Of a stretch of 13,938 nucleotides of DNA, positions 1-7,322 are shown one piece after another. The DNA is taken from positions 1-13,938 of the forward strand of contig JAEZWR010000072.1 of assembly GCA_023420115.1 (NCBI GenBank), in the 5' to 3' direction. The translations under genes and the position numbers were made by a program. Numbering within the stretch: the first letter of the stretch is position 1; each line of letters opens with the position of its first letter. The notes under the pieces are model-generated. The model was not told the origin of the DNA and searched no databases. It saw only the letters and a list, made by a program, of their open reading frames with translations. This DNA is from Bacillota bacterium (GTDB lineage: Bacteria > Bacillota > Clostridia > Saccharofermentanales > Fastidiosipilaceae).

Positions 1-1
1 G

Positions 2-169
2 AAAGAACAGCAATTAGAAATGATTAAGCAAATGTATGGATTGGATTATGCAATGAAAATGCAAGAACTTAAGACAATGCCGATGATGGCTATAATTGCA
101 ATAGCTATTGTGATTGTTGCATTTATAGGAACTTATATTTCCAAAAATTTCTGCAAAAAACAATTTTAG
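2..169 (+). CDS. C-terminal end of a membrane protein, probably an ABC transporter permease (5' partial)
   Basis: The frame is open from the left edge and ends at a TAG at 167-169, giving 55 visible residues. It starts with a charged, helical stretch rich in Lys, Glu, Gln and Met (KEQQLEMIKQ...). A single strongly hydrophobic segment follows (about 20 residues rich in Ile, Ala and Val, starting after KTMPMM), then a short basic cytoplasmic tail ending KNFCKKQF. This is what the last transmembrane helix of a polytopic protein looks like. The stop codon lies 19 bases before the start of an ABC ATPase gene that has its own AGGAGG ribosome binding site, so the two were probably co-transcribed. 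That spacing is the main reason for calling it an ABC-2 type permease; the visible residues alone do not prove it. A bitopic membrane protein is possible. Confidence 0.5.
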   Translation, partial: KEQQLEMIKQMYGLDYAMKMQELKTMPMMAIIAIAIVIVAFIGTYISKNFCKKQF

Positions 170-188
170 ATATTAGGAGGATATTTTA

Positions 189-338
189 GTGATTGAACTA
201 AAACATATAACAAAGAGATATAAAAAATTTCTTGCTCTTATAGATTTTTCATATGATTTTGAAAACGGAAATGTCTACGGGATATTAGGAGTTAATGGTG
301 CCGGTAAAAGTACACTGATTAATTGCATTACTCAAAAT
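189..338 (+). pseudogene. ABC transporter ATP-binding protein, truncated after Walker A
   Basis: A GTG start at 189 follows a perfect AGGAGG at 175-180. The first ~50 residues are a typical ABC ATPase N-terminus: MIELKHITKRY, then the strand before the P-loop, then an intact Walker A (GVNGAGKST) followed by LINCITQNL. A working subunit needs about 200 to 300 residues, with a Q-loop, an LSGGQ signature and a Walker B Asp-Glu. None of these is present. From about position 339 the sequence instead matches a P-loop ATPase remnant read on the other strand. The frame stays open to a stop at 492-494, but those extra ~50 residues (Ser/Leu/Cys-rich) are an antisense artefact. I infer an insertion or deletion that removed the rest of the gene and disabled the exporter formed with the upstream membrane protein. 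Confidence 0.75.
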
Positions 339-515
339 CTATCCTTTTTTATCACACTCTCTCAAAGTCAAAGCTGCTTTTTGCAGTTCATTGATAATCT
401 GTGCAAAATTTCTTATCTTAACACCTATTTGATAATCCTCTGTCAAAGCATTTGCAATACCGCAGGCAAGATAGGTTTTTCCGCTTCCAAGTAGGAATGT
501 CATAACTGCAGAAAG
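339..515 (-). pseudogene. Remnant of a DnaC/IstB-like P-loop ATPase
   Basis: On the minus strand a 58-codon open stretch ends at a TAG at 339-341. It contains FLLGSGKTYLACGIANAL and, further on, NFAQIINELQKAAL. This order (P-loop, then ACGIANAL, then a second strand and helix) is typical of the DnaC/IstB AAA+ family, which act as helicase loaders or transposition helpers. The Walker A is damaged: family members have GxxGxGKT, and here the residues before GSGKT are shortened. Walker B, sensor and arginine-finger regions are missing, and an in-frame TGA lies just upstream at 516-518. A short ATG-initiated peptide (MTAYDFLQL, from 529) in another frame may be the original N-terminus, separated by a frameshift. 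It is certainly non-functional. Whether it came from a transposon (IstB) or a conjugative/phage DnaC cannot be decided. Confidence 0.55.
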
Positions 516-535
516 TCATATGCTGTCATTCTTTT

Positions 536-865
536 CTATTCAATCATTTTGAAGTGTCTTAACGCATCCATGATAGCTTCTTCTTTCTCAGGTGTACATT
601 GTGGAATAATTTGTTTTTCTTTTTTTGACTTATTATAATTTTCTCTCAACTCTATTCCACATTTCTTTTTAATCTGGGCAATATAGAGTGCTGAAACTTT
701 CAAACCAAATTTTTCTAATATATATTCCTTAATCTGAGCATAAGTAGCTTTGCTCTCCGCACTTGTCAAATCAAGTTCATCCAGCTCTACTTCAACACTT
801 ATATGCTTATCGACATTAAGTTTGGACAATAATGCTACCGTCTCATCTATCCACAGTGTTAAGCT
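536..865 (-). pseudogene. Orphan C-terminal tail of an RlmD-type 23S rRNA methyltransferase
   Basis: The minus-strand frame ends at a TAG at 536-538. From a TTG at 829 it reads MSKLNVDKHISVEVELDELD... through ESKATYAQIKEYILEKFGLKVSALYIAQIKKKCGI... to QCTPEKEEAIMDALRHFKMIE. I recognise this from memory as the C-terminal extension fused to TrmA/RlmD-type uracil methyltransferases in many Clostridia, usually reading ETVVLLSK just before it. The open frame continues upstream of the TTG as ETVALLSKLN, so 829 is almost certainly not a natural start. The catalytic methyltransferase domain, including its SAM-binding motifs and catalytic Cys, is absent: homology breaks near 844 at the edge of a 24-base direct repeat, and a TAG closes the frame just beyond 865. 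I see no convincing ribosome binding site. It is either a decayed fragment or, less likely, a small free-standing RNA-binding protein. Confidence 0.55.
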
Positions 866-892
866 CTACTCATCTATCCACAGTGTTAAGCT
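842..892. repeat. 24-base direct repeat, two copies with a period of 27
   Basis: Two identical 24-base copies lie at 842-865 and 869-892, beginning CTCATCTATCCACAG and ending GTTAAGCT. Three bases separate them. Each contains CTATCCACA (847-855 and 874-882), one mismatch from the DnaA box TTATCCACA. The first copy marks the point where the RlmD-like reading frame loses similarity, so the repeat may be a scar of the rearrangement. DnaA binding is speculation. Confidence 0.8.
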
Positions 893-928
893 TTAAGTGA
901 ATAACAACAAATATTAATCCCCAACAAT

Positions 929-1894
929 CTACGCTCTAATATCCGTACCTATAAAATTTATAGGTACTAGTTCACCATACAATCTACTACTAACCCTCTC
1001 CCCATAATTTTCAATCACAGCCTTGCTATCCATATTCGATATCAACAAAGTCTTTTTCTTCGCATCAGCTCTGTGACTTAAAAGATAAGTCAACTTAGTT
1101 CCTGACTCAGGATACAAATCAAGCTCTATCCCAAGGTCATCTATTATCAAAAACTCAACCTCAAAAAGAAGTGCATATCTATTCTCTATAATATCAAGAC
1201 TTTCAGGATCCGGTCTAAATCTCCTACTCCTATCAAACTCCAAATTAATATACGCAAAATCCATCGCACTAATATATTCAACAATAACACCAGCCTCGAG
1301 CAATTCATGAGCTACACACTGCGCCATGAAGCTCTTACCAGTACCAGGTTGACCAGAAAAGAAAAATCCCAATTCATCATAACTATCATAATTCTTACAA
1401 TAATCAAGGAAAGTATCCTTAATCTCATTAAGTTTCTTATTCTGCTCCTCATCATTAGAAGGTTTATCTTTAAATTTCGAAAAACACTTATCTTCAGGAA
1501 TCTTACTTAAATTAAGCTTCGCTATAAGCTTCTTCATTTCATTGCGGAAACAGATACAAATATCCCCATTAACATAACCTTGATCCTCGCAGATAGGACA
1601 AGAATAATGTATCTTATCATAATCCAAAGGAATATTATTTTTAAGAAGAAAATCCTTATACTTCTTCTCCCCCTCTCGAGCTAATTTCTTTAACTCATTC
1701 CTTTCACTTTGATCCAAGACAATCAGCTGCTTCGCATACAAAGACGAGATAGAATATTTCATATCCTTTATTTGAGGATAAAGACTCTCATAATAATTTA
1801 TGCGTTGGACTTGACGCAGTTTGGCAATCCGCCTAAGCTCAGCATAGTGATTTTTTATCGCAGTATAAATTTGCTTCTTCAAAACAAGCTCCAT
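929..1894 (-). CDS. DnaC/DnaI-like replicative helicase loader (AAA+ ATPase)
   Basis: This 321-residue protein should load the replicative DNA helicase at origins or restart sites and act in the cytoplasm. The N-terminal ~90 residues are helical and basic. A zinc-binding cluster follows, with Cys99, Cys102, Cys113 and Cys115 (CPIC...CIC), as in clostridial DnaC and DnaI proteins. The AAA+ core has Walker A GQPGTGKS (181-188), Walker B FLIIDDLG (248-255), a sensor-1 segment LLISNMD (283-289) and an arginine-finger motif around Arg304 (SSRLYGE). All key residues are present and the length is normal. The ATG at 1894 is preceded by a modest GGAAAAG. The gene lies 76 bases downstream of a dnaD-like gene on the same strand, and the pair probably forms an operon. 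No clear terminator follows it. IstB transposition helpers share the core, but they lack the Cys cluster and would sit beside istA, so a chromosomal loader is favoured. Confidence 0.88.
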   Translation of the reverse strand: MELVLKKQIYTAIKNHYAELRRIAKLRQVQRINYYESLYPQIKDMKYSISSLYAKQLIVLDQSERNELKKLAREGEKKYKDFLLKNNIPLDYDKIHYSCPICEDQGYVNGDICICFRNEMKKLIAKLNLSKIPEDKCFSKFKDKPSNDEEQNKKLNEIKDTFLDYCKNYDSYDELGFFFSGQPGTGKSFMAQCVAHELLEAGVIVEYISAMDFAYINLEFDRSRRFRPDPESLDIIENRYALLFEVEFLIIDDLGIELDLYPESGTKLTYLLSHRADAKKKTLLISNMDSKAVIENYGERVSSRLYGELVPINFIGTDIRA

Positions 1895-1970
1895 TCTTTT
1901 CCATACATTTTAGTTAATATAATAATATAGTCAAAAAGCCGCCTCGGACCTATAGTCAAACAAGCAGTTC

Positions 1971-3014
1971 TCATTTCTCTTTTCTTCTAAAAATAGGCAA
2001 AGCATCCGCTTTTTTATTTATATCTTCAATATCACTTTCACTAAAATCTCTTGAATTAAAATTCTTACTAGCCTCACCAAGTCTCTTTCTCTTACTTCCG
2101 GCAAACGAACTAGATTTTCCAGCAACAATTTCTGAGTTTAATTTTTTCTTCCTACTTTTATAAGTATTTTGATACCTAGCAACCTTTTCACTAGTATCAA
2201 GACCTTCCTTCTTCCATCTCTGCAAAACAGCATCAAAGTAATTAAAATTTAAATTTGGATTTTGAATACTAGTTTCCATAGCCTTTAAGATGAGTTCTCT
2301 ATCAAACTCATCTTCATACAGCCACTTTTTCAAAAGATTGAGATGAGCCTCTGTCAACTTAATTTTTAAATTTCGTGAAATATCCGACGCAAGAATATTG
2401 AGTGATTCGTAGCGTTTGGAATATTCTTCCAAATCGTCACCCGACCTTACTCCTTCCTTGTACCAATTAGAAGCCACAGCCCTCACATAAGGTAAATTTA
2501 AACTTCCCCTCCTGCTACACTCACTAAAAAGCATATAGATAACTTCATTCTCAAATTTATATTCATTTATGCAGTCAAGAACAAAATGTGTCCACTTTGC
2601 CCCCATAACTCCATGCATAAAGGTATTACTCAAATCATCAATCAGGCGCTCATTATCACCTAAGATATTATCATCATTAATATTTATTGGCTTATAATCG
2701 CCATACACATGCTCAATATAAGACTCGCACTCTCGTAATTTAAGATTGACAAGCTGATATTTCCCACTCTCCTCATCATTTCTAATAAGTCCATTTATCC
2801 AAAGTTCCGACAAAACCTTTTTCTGTTCTTCGCCACCATTAATAACAATGCTAGCCGTCTCTTCAATCGAAATTAAACTATCATTCTTTCTATGAAGAAG
2901 ATGCGTGAGATAAAGTCTAAGAGCGTCAGCTGATAGTTTATAAATATATTCAGCAACAAAAGCCTCCGGAACAAGAATATCATCTAAAAATAAATTCTTT
3001 AAATCAAAATCCAT
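1971..3014 (-). CDS. DnaD-like primosome protein
   Basis: At 347 residues this looks like a DnaD-family replication initiation/restart protein that works with the neighbouring helicase loader. Residues ~10-95 are compatible with the N-terminal winged-helix domain (EYIYKLSADALRLYLTHLL, then a second helix-turn-helix-like segment). Two DnaD/DnaB C-terminal-type domains follow. The first, ~120-195, ends with the diagnostic YVRAVASNWYKEGV (176-189). The second, ~215-280, ends with YFDAVLQRWKKEGL (259-272), matching the family YxxxIxxxWxxxGL pattern. The last ~65 residues are basic and Ser/Lys-rich (KSRKKK, GSKRKRLG), probably a disordered nucleic-acid-binding tail. Two such domains in tandem are usual in clostridial members and DnaB, whereas Bacillus DnaD has one. 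The ATG at 3014 has GGAGAG upstream (TGGAGAGATTAA). The protein has no enzymatic motif and no membrane segment. Confidence 0.85.
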   Translation of the reverse strand: MDFDLKNLFLDDILVPEAFVAEYIYKLSADALRLYLTHLLHRKNDSLISIEETASIVINGGEEQKKVLSELWINGLIRNDEESGKYQLVNLKLRECESYIEHVYGDYKPININDDNILGDNERLIDDLSNTFMHGVMGAKWTHFVLDCINEYKFENEVIYMLFSECSRRGSLNLPYVRAVASNWYKEGVRSGDDLEEYSKRYESLNILASDISRNLKIKLTEAHLNLLKKWLYEDEFDRELILKAMETSIQNPNLNFNYFDAVLQRWKKEGLDTSEKVARYQNTYKSRKKKLNSEIVAGKSSSFAGSKRKRLGEASKNFNSRDFSESDIEDINKKADALPIFRRKEK

Positions 3015-3101
3015 TTAATCTCTCCAGCAATCTTCATATTTAATACTACTTAATCCTAATTTTACCTTCGCAAGATCAATACTACTATTCTTTTTAAATC
3101 G

Positions 3102-3107
3102 ATTATA
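3102..3107 (-). promoter_or_regulatory. Possible -10 element for the dnaD-dnaC operon
   Basis: On the minus strand a perfect TATAAT lies about 88 bases before the dnaD-like ATG, between the nifJ terminator and the gene. The -35 region is poor (TAATGA at a spacing of 18 is the best I see). In DNA this AT-rich a TATAAT can arise by chance, so the call rests on position as much as sequence. Confidence 0.3.
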
Positions 3108-3263
3108 TTAAACCATACCTATTTATCATTAAACGTAGGAATTTTTAGGAACTTTTACTTCAAGTTATTTATTAATTTCAGGCAAATATATACAAAATTA
3201 TACAAGATAAAATGCCCCTTGTTGAACTAACAATTTCACTAAATTAGCACTTAATTAATATTT

Positions 3264-3315
3264 AATAGAAAAAGCCCACTGCCGATGAACATAGATTCAA
3301 AAACAGTGGACTTTT
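3264..3315 (-). terminator. Rho-independent terminator of nifJ
   Basis: On the minus strand a 12-base-pair stem (AAAAGTCCACTG at 3304-3315 pairing with CAGTGGGCTTTT at 3270-3281, one G-U wobble) encloses a 22-base loop. It runs into a T-rich tract (TTTTTCTATT). It begins 54 bases after the nifJ stop codon. The wobble is a good pair only in the minus-strand transcript, which supports the orientation. The rest of 3015-3368 holds no gene that I can see. Confidence 0.8.
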
Positions 3316-3368
3316 AAATTTATATATTTAATCTAATTACTTCAAATACTAAGTATTGATATCAGCAC

Positions 3369-6300
3369 TTAGATTTCAATCTCGACATCGTAGGCATGAG
3401 CCATACGGACGTAGCTCTTGTATCTGTCGATTGCATATTCCTTAGCAACGTCAAACATTTGCTTGACCTTATCCTCTGGATACTTCTTAAGCAAGCTGTT
3501 GAAACGAACCTCTCTCTCGATGTAAGGAATAAACTCATCAAAGTTTGGTTTCTTAGAATCAAGTGTGAATGGATTCTTGCCCTGAGCCTCGTTACGTGGA
3601 TCGAAGCGGAATAAGTGCCAGTAACCTGAACTTACAGCTTCTTTTTCTCTTGTCTGAGAAAGTGTCAAACCACCGCGGATACCATGGTTAATACATGGAG
3701 CATATGCAATGATAAGTGAAGGACCATTGTAACTTTCAGCTTCTTGGATGGCCTTGAGTGTCTGAGCCTGGTTTGCACCCATTGCTATTTCAGCAACATA
3801 TACATAGCCATAACTCATAGCCATCATACCTAGGTCTTTCTTGCGCATTGCCTTGCCTCCGGCAGCAAATTGTGCGATTGCACCAAACTGTGTTGCCTTA
3901 GAAGCCTGTCCACCAGTATTTGAATAAACCTCTGTGTCAAAGACCAAGACGTTGACATCTTCACCTGTAGCTAGGACGTGATCCAAGCCACCGTAACCAA
4001 TATCGTATGCCCAACCGTCACCACCAAAGATCCATGTTGAACGTTTGGTAAAGTAGTCTTTATTTCTCAAGATTTCATCTACGAGTTCTTGCTTCTCACC
4101 CTTATAAGCTTCGAGTGCAGTAGTAAGTTCGAGTGAAGTCTCGATTGTTGTCTCACTATTATCCTTATTAGCGAGCCATTTATTTACAACTTCGTTCAAA
4201 CTATCGTCGCCACTTTCAGCAACTAGTGTCTCAAGCTGAGCTGCTACTCTATTTCTGATTTGCTTAGCAGCAAGATGCAAACCTAAACCATTCTCAGCAT
4301 TATCTTCGAAGAGGGAGTTAGCCCATGAAGGACCTCTACCATTCTCATCTGTGCAATATGGCTGACTTGGGCAGCTACCACCCCAGATTGAAGAACAACC
4401 AGTAGCGTTGGAGATCATCATACGATCACCATACAACTGAGTTACTAACTTAGCATATGGGGTTTCACCACAACCGGCACAAGCGCCAGAGAATTCTAGG
4501 TATGGCATATTGAACTGTGAACCCTTGACGATATTGGTCTTCATTGGGTTCTTCTTCTGAGGTAAGTGAATCATATAATCCCAACGATCGGCCTCGTCCA
4601 TTTCCTCAGCAATTGGTGTCATCACGAGAGCCTTTGTCTTAGCAGGGCAGACATTTGCACAAGATCCACAACCAGTACAGTCTAGGACTGAAATCTGGAT
4701 TTTGAACTTATAGTTATCATATGGTTTAGTGCCCTGAATTGCAGCAGTTCCCTCAGGAGCATTAGCAAGTTCTTCATCAGTTAGCAAGAATGGACGAATA
4801 ACTGCGTGAGGACATACATAAGCACACTGGTTACACTGTATACAATTCTCAGAAATCCAGTGAGGAACATTTACTGCGATTCCGCGTTTCTCATACTTAC
4901 TTGTTCCTTGTGGTAAGGTACCATCAGCATGATCAATGAATAGACTTACTGGTAAGATATCACCCTGTTGTTCATTCTGAACGCCAGCGATCTTCTCGAA
5001 ATAATCAGTTGTTGTCTGTTTAGGTTTGTCAGTAATATCAGCTGTCAACCATGACTCGGGAATCTTAACTTCGTGCAAGCTATTAACACCAGCATCGACT
5101 GCTGCATAGTTCATATTGACGACGTCGTCACCCTTCTTGCCATATGACTTGACAATAGCTTGTTTCATATATTTAACAGCATCATCAACAGGCAAAATAT
5201 TAGCTAACTTAAAGAATGCAGCCTGAAGAACTGTGTTGGTACGCATACCAAGACCGATCTTCTGAGCAATTTCAACAGCTGAAACTGTATAGAACTTAAT
5301 CTTCTTCTCAGCAAGTTGACGTTTAACTTTACCAGGAAGTCTATGTTCTAATTCTTCATCAGACCAAAGTGTATTAAGAAGGAATACACCACCTTCTTTA
5401 AGTGGGCTCAGCATATCGTACTTGTCTACATATGACTGCTGTGAACAAGAGACAAAATCAGCTCTATTAATAAGGTATGGTGAAGTTATTGGTTTATCAC
5501 CGAAACGCAAGTCAGAAATGGTAATACCGCCAGACTTCTTAGAGTCATATGAGAAATAGGCTTGAGCATATTTATCTGTATGATCACCAATGATCTTAAT
5601 TGAGTTCTTATTTGCACCAACTGTACCATCAGAACCTAGACCCCAGAAACGGCAGGCAATAGTTGAAGGATCGGCAACGTCAATATGCTCGTCTCTTGGA
5701 AGTGAAAGATGAGTAACATCATCTGTGATAGCCAAGGTAAACTCTTCTTTACCATTCTCGTCCATGAGATTTTTGAAGCAAGCAAGAGCGTCATCAGGTG
5801 TTGTATCTTTTGAACCTAAACCATAACGACCACGGATAATAGAAACATTGATATCACTGTCAACAAAGGCGGCCTTGACATCGAGTAGTAAGGGTTCACC
5901 AATTGAACCTGGTTCCTTAGTACGGTCAAGAACAGCAATTCTCTTAACTGTCTTAGGAATTACACTGACAAATCTATCAGTTAAGAATGGACGATATAGG
6001 TGAACATTTACAAGACCTACCTTGTGACCTTGCTTATTCAAATAGTTAACTGTCTCCATTACAGTCTCACAAATTGAACCCATTGCCACAACAACATACT
6101 CAGCATCTTCAGCACCATAATAGTTATATGGCTGATAGTTACGTCCTGTAAGTTTGTTCATCTTCTCTAAGTATTCATCAACAATTGGCTCGAGAGAATT
6201 GTAATAATTATTCTGAGCTTCCTTGTACTGGAAGAATACGTCAGGATTCTGAGCGGAACCACGAAGAGTAGGATGGTTTGGAGAAAGTGCACGATCGCGG

Positions 6301-6914
6301 AAAGCCTGCAAGGCGTCCATATCGACCATATCCTTCAAATCATCATAATCCAAAACTTCAACTTTCTGTAACTCGTGTGAGGTTCTAAAACCGTCGAAGA
6401 AATGTAAGAAAGGAACTCTACCCTTGATAGCACATAGATGAGAAACAGCTGCCAAGTCCATTACTTCTTGAACACTGCTACTGCAAAGAAGTGCAAAACC
6501 TGTCTGTCTTGCTGCCATTACGTCTGAATGGTCGCCGAAGATTGACAGAGCGTGAGTTGCAAGTGCACGAGCTGAAACATGGAATACACCAGGAAGCAAT
6601 TCACCTGCGATCTTATACATATTGGGAAGCATCAAAAGAAGTCCCTGTGAAGCTGTGAACGTCGTTGTTAATGCACCTGCATTAAGCGAGCCATGGACTA
6701 CACCTGCAGCACCACCCTCGGATTGCATCTCAATAACATTAACAGTCTGTCCGAAAATATTCTTTCTTCCCTGCTGTGACCACTGATCAACATAGTCGGC
6801 CATAGGAGAAGATGGTGTGATTGGATAAATACCAGCTACTTCTGTAAAAGCATAAGCGGAATGAGCCGCCGCGGTATTACCATCCAACGTCAAATACTTT
6901 TTCTCTTTTGACAT
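3369..6914 (-). CDS. nifJ: Pyruvate:ferredoxin (flavodoxin) oxidoreductase, single-chain
   Basis: This enzyme oxidises pyruvate with CoA to acetyl-CoA and CO2 and passes electrons to ferredoxin, the core step of anaerobic fermentation. At 1181 residues it is full length, with domains in the usual order. The N-terminal TPP-binding domain has YPITPSSPMADYVD (30-43) and the EGGAAG segment with Glu66. A transketolase C-terminal-like domain and the gamma/CoA-binding region (GRYGLGSKDTTPDD, 362-375) follow. The ferredoxin domain carries two 4Fe-4S motifs: Cys691/694/697/701 and Cys746/749/752/756. The C-terminal TPP domain has GDGWAYDIGYGG (965-976) and SNTGGQ (998-1003). The proximal cluster ligands Cys812, Cys815, Cys840 and Cys1074 are all present. 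The ATG at 6914 follows a strong AAGGAG (GAATAAAGGAGTTTACA). The gene looks monocistronic, with long untranslated flanks and its own terminator. No defect is visible. Confidence 0.97.
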   Translation of the reverse strand: MSKEKKYLTLDGNTAAAHSAYAFTEVAGIYPITPSSPMADYVDQWSQQGRKNIFGQTVNVIEMQSEGGAAGVVHGSLNAGALTTTFTASQGLLLMLPNMYKIAGELLPGVFHVSARALATHALSIFGDHSDVMAARQTGFALLCSSSVQEVMDLAAVSHLCAIKGRVPFLHFFDGFRTSHELQKVEVLDYDDLKDMVDMDALQAFRDRALSPNHPTLRGSAQNPDVFFQYKEAQNNYYNSLEPIVDEYLEKMNKLTGRNYQPYNYYGAEDAEYVVVAMGSICETVMETVNYLNKQGHKVGLVNVHLYRPFLTDRFVSVIPKTVKRIAVLDRTKEPGSIGEPLLLDVKAAFVDSDINVSIIRGRYGLGSKDTTPDDALACFKNLMDENGKEEFTLAITDDVTHLSLPRDEHIDVADPSTIACRFWGLGSDGTVGANKNSIKIIGDHTDKYAQAYFSYDSKKSGGITISDLRFGDKPITSPYLINRADFVSCSQQSYVDKYDMLSPLKEGGVFLLNTLWSDEELEHRLPGKVKRQLAEKKIKFYTVSAVEIAQKIGLGMRTNTVLQAAFFKLANILPVDDAVKYMKQAIVKSYGKKGDDVVNMNYAAVDAGVNSLHEVKIPESWLTADITDKPKQTTTDYFEKIAGVQNEQQGDILPVSLFIDHADGTLPQGTSKYEKRGIAVNVPHWISENCIQCNQCAYVCPHAVIRPFLLTDEELANAPEGTAAIQGTKPYDNYKFKIQISVLDCTGCGSCANVCPAKTKALVMTPIAEEMDEADRWDYMIHLPQKKNPMKTNIVKGSQFNMPYLEFSGACAGCGETPYAKLVTQLYGDRMMISNATGCSSIWGGSCPSQPYCTDENGRGPSWANSLFEDNAENGLGLHLAAKQIRNRVAAQLETLVAESGDDSLNEVVNKWLANKDNSETTIETSLELTTALEAYKGEKQELVDEILRNKDYFTKRSTWIFGGDGWAYDIGYGGLDHVLATGEDVNVLVFDTEVYSNTGGQASKATQFGAIAQFAAGGKAMRKKDLGMMAMSYGYVYVAEIAMGANQAQTLKAIQEAESYNGPSLIIAYAPCINHGIRGGLTLSQTREKEAVSSGYWHLFRFDPRNEAQGKNPFTLDSKKPNFDEFIPYIEREVRFNSLLKKYPEDKVKQMFDVAKEYAIDRYKSYVRMAHAYDVEIEI

Positions 6915-7049
6915 TGTAAACTCCTTTATTCAATTTTATTCTAAGATTATTATTCGCTAGCCTCATTGCTATAAATAACTCTCCGTTTAACCTTATCTTC
7001 AATCCTTATCTACGATAAGTCTGAAAATAAAGACTCTTAAACTGATATG

Positions 7050-7058
7050 AGTATATCA
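7050..7058 (-). promoter_or_regulatory. Candidate extended -10 promoter for nifJ
   Basis: On the minus strand TGATATACT fits the extended -10 pattern TGnTATAAT with one change, about 135 bases before the nifJ ATG. No good -35 accompanies it, as is common for extended -10 promoters. Just downstream, AGTCT and AGACT (7018-7022 and 7031-7035) form a short inverted repeat that could be an operator or leader hairpin. Apart from this and the adhesin terminator, the 408-base gap 6915-7322 shows nothing definite. Confidence 0.35.
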
Positions 7059-7258
7059 CAGAGAAAAGATGAATTCTCGTATTTTTTAGCAAATATTCTG
7101 ATATTTATTCTAATGTTTATATAGATTGTGACTCTACTCACTTTTTGAATTAAATAAATCTTACTTATAAATAATAATTATTAACTCAAACTCTCTAACG
7201 AAAATATAATTTTTAATTTTTAAATTTACATCAAGCCATATTAATCTAATTTTGAAAA

Positions 7259-7294
7259 TATAAAAAAGTCTCCCCGAAATAACGAGGAGACTTT
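7259..7294 (-). terminator. Rho-independent terminator of the MucBP adhesin gene
   Basis: In the minus-strand transcript AAAGTCTCCTCG (7283-7294) pairs with CGGGGAGACTTT (7265-7276) over 12 base pairs, one of them a G-U wobble, around a 6-base loop (TTATTT). A T-run follows (TTTTTTA, 7261-7267). It starts about 28 bases after the adhesin stop codon. Confidence 0.88.
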
Positions 7295-7322
7295 ATACAA
7301 GATAAATACAAATTAATGACTA

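Noticed and set aside
339..494. Residues 51-101 of the ABC ATPase frame as a novel C-terminus
   Set aside because: This stretch is the antisense of a recognisable P-loop ATPase remnant, so the extension is an artefact of fusion.
842..892. Repeat pair as a CRISPR array
   Set aside because: Only two copies, with a three-base gap that cannot be a spacer, and no cas genes nearby.
7018..7035. AGTCT/AGACT inverted repeat upstream of nifJ as a redox-regulator (Rex-type) operator
   Set aside because: The arms are only five bases and do not resemble the Rex consensus TTGTGAAnnnnnnTTCACAA. Noted only as a possible leader hairpin.
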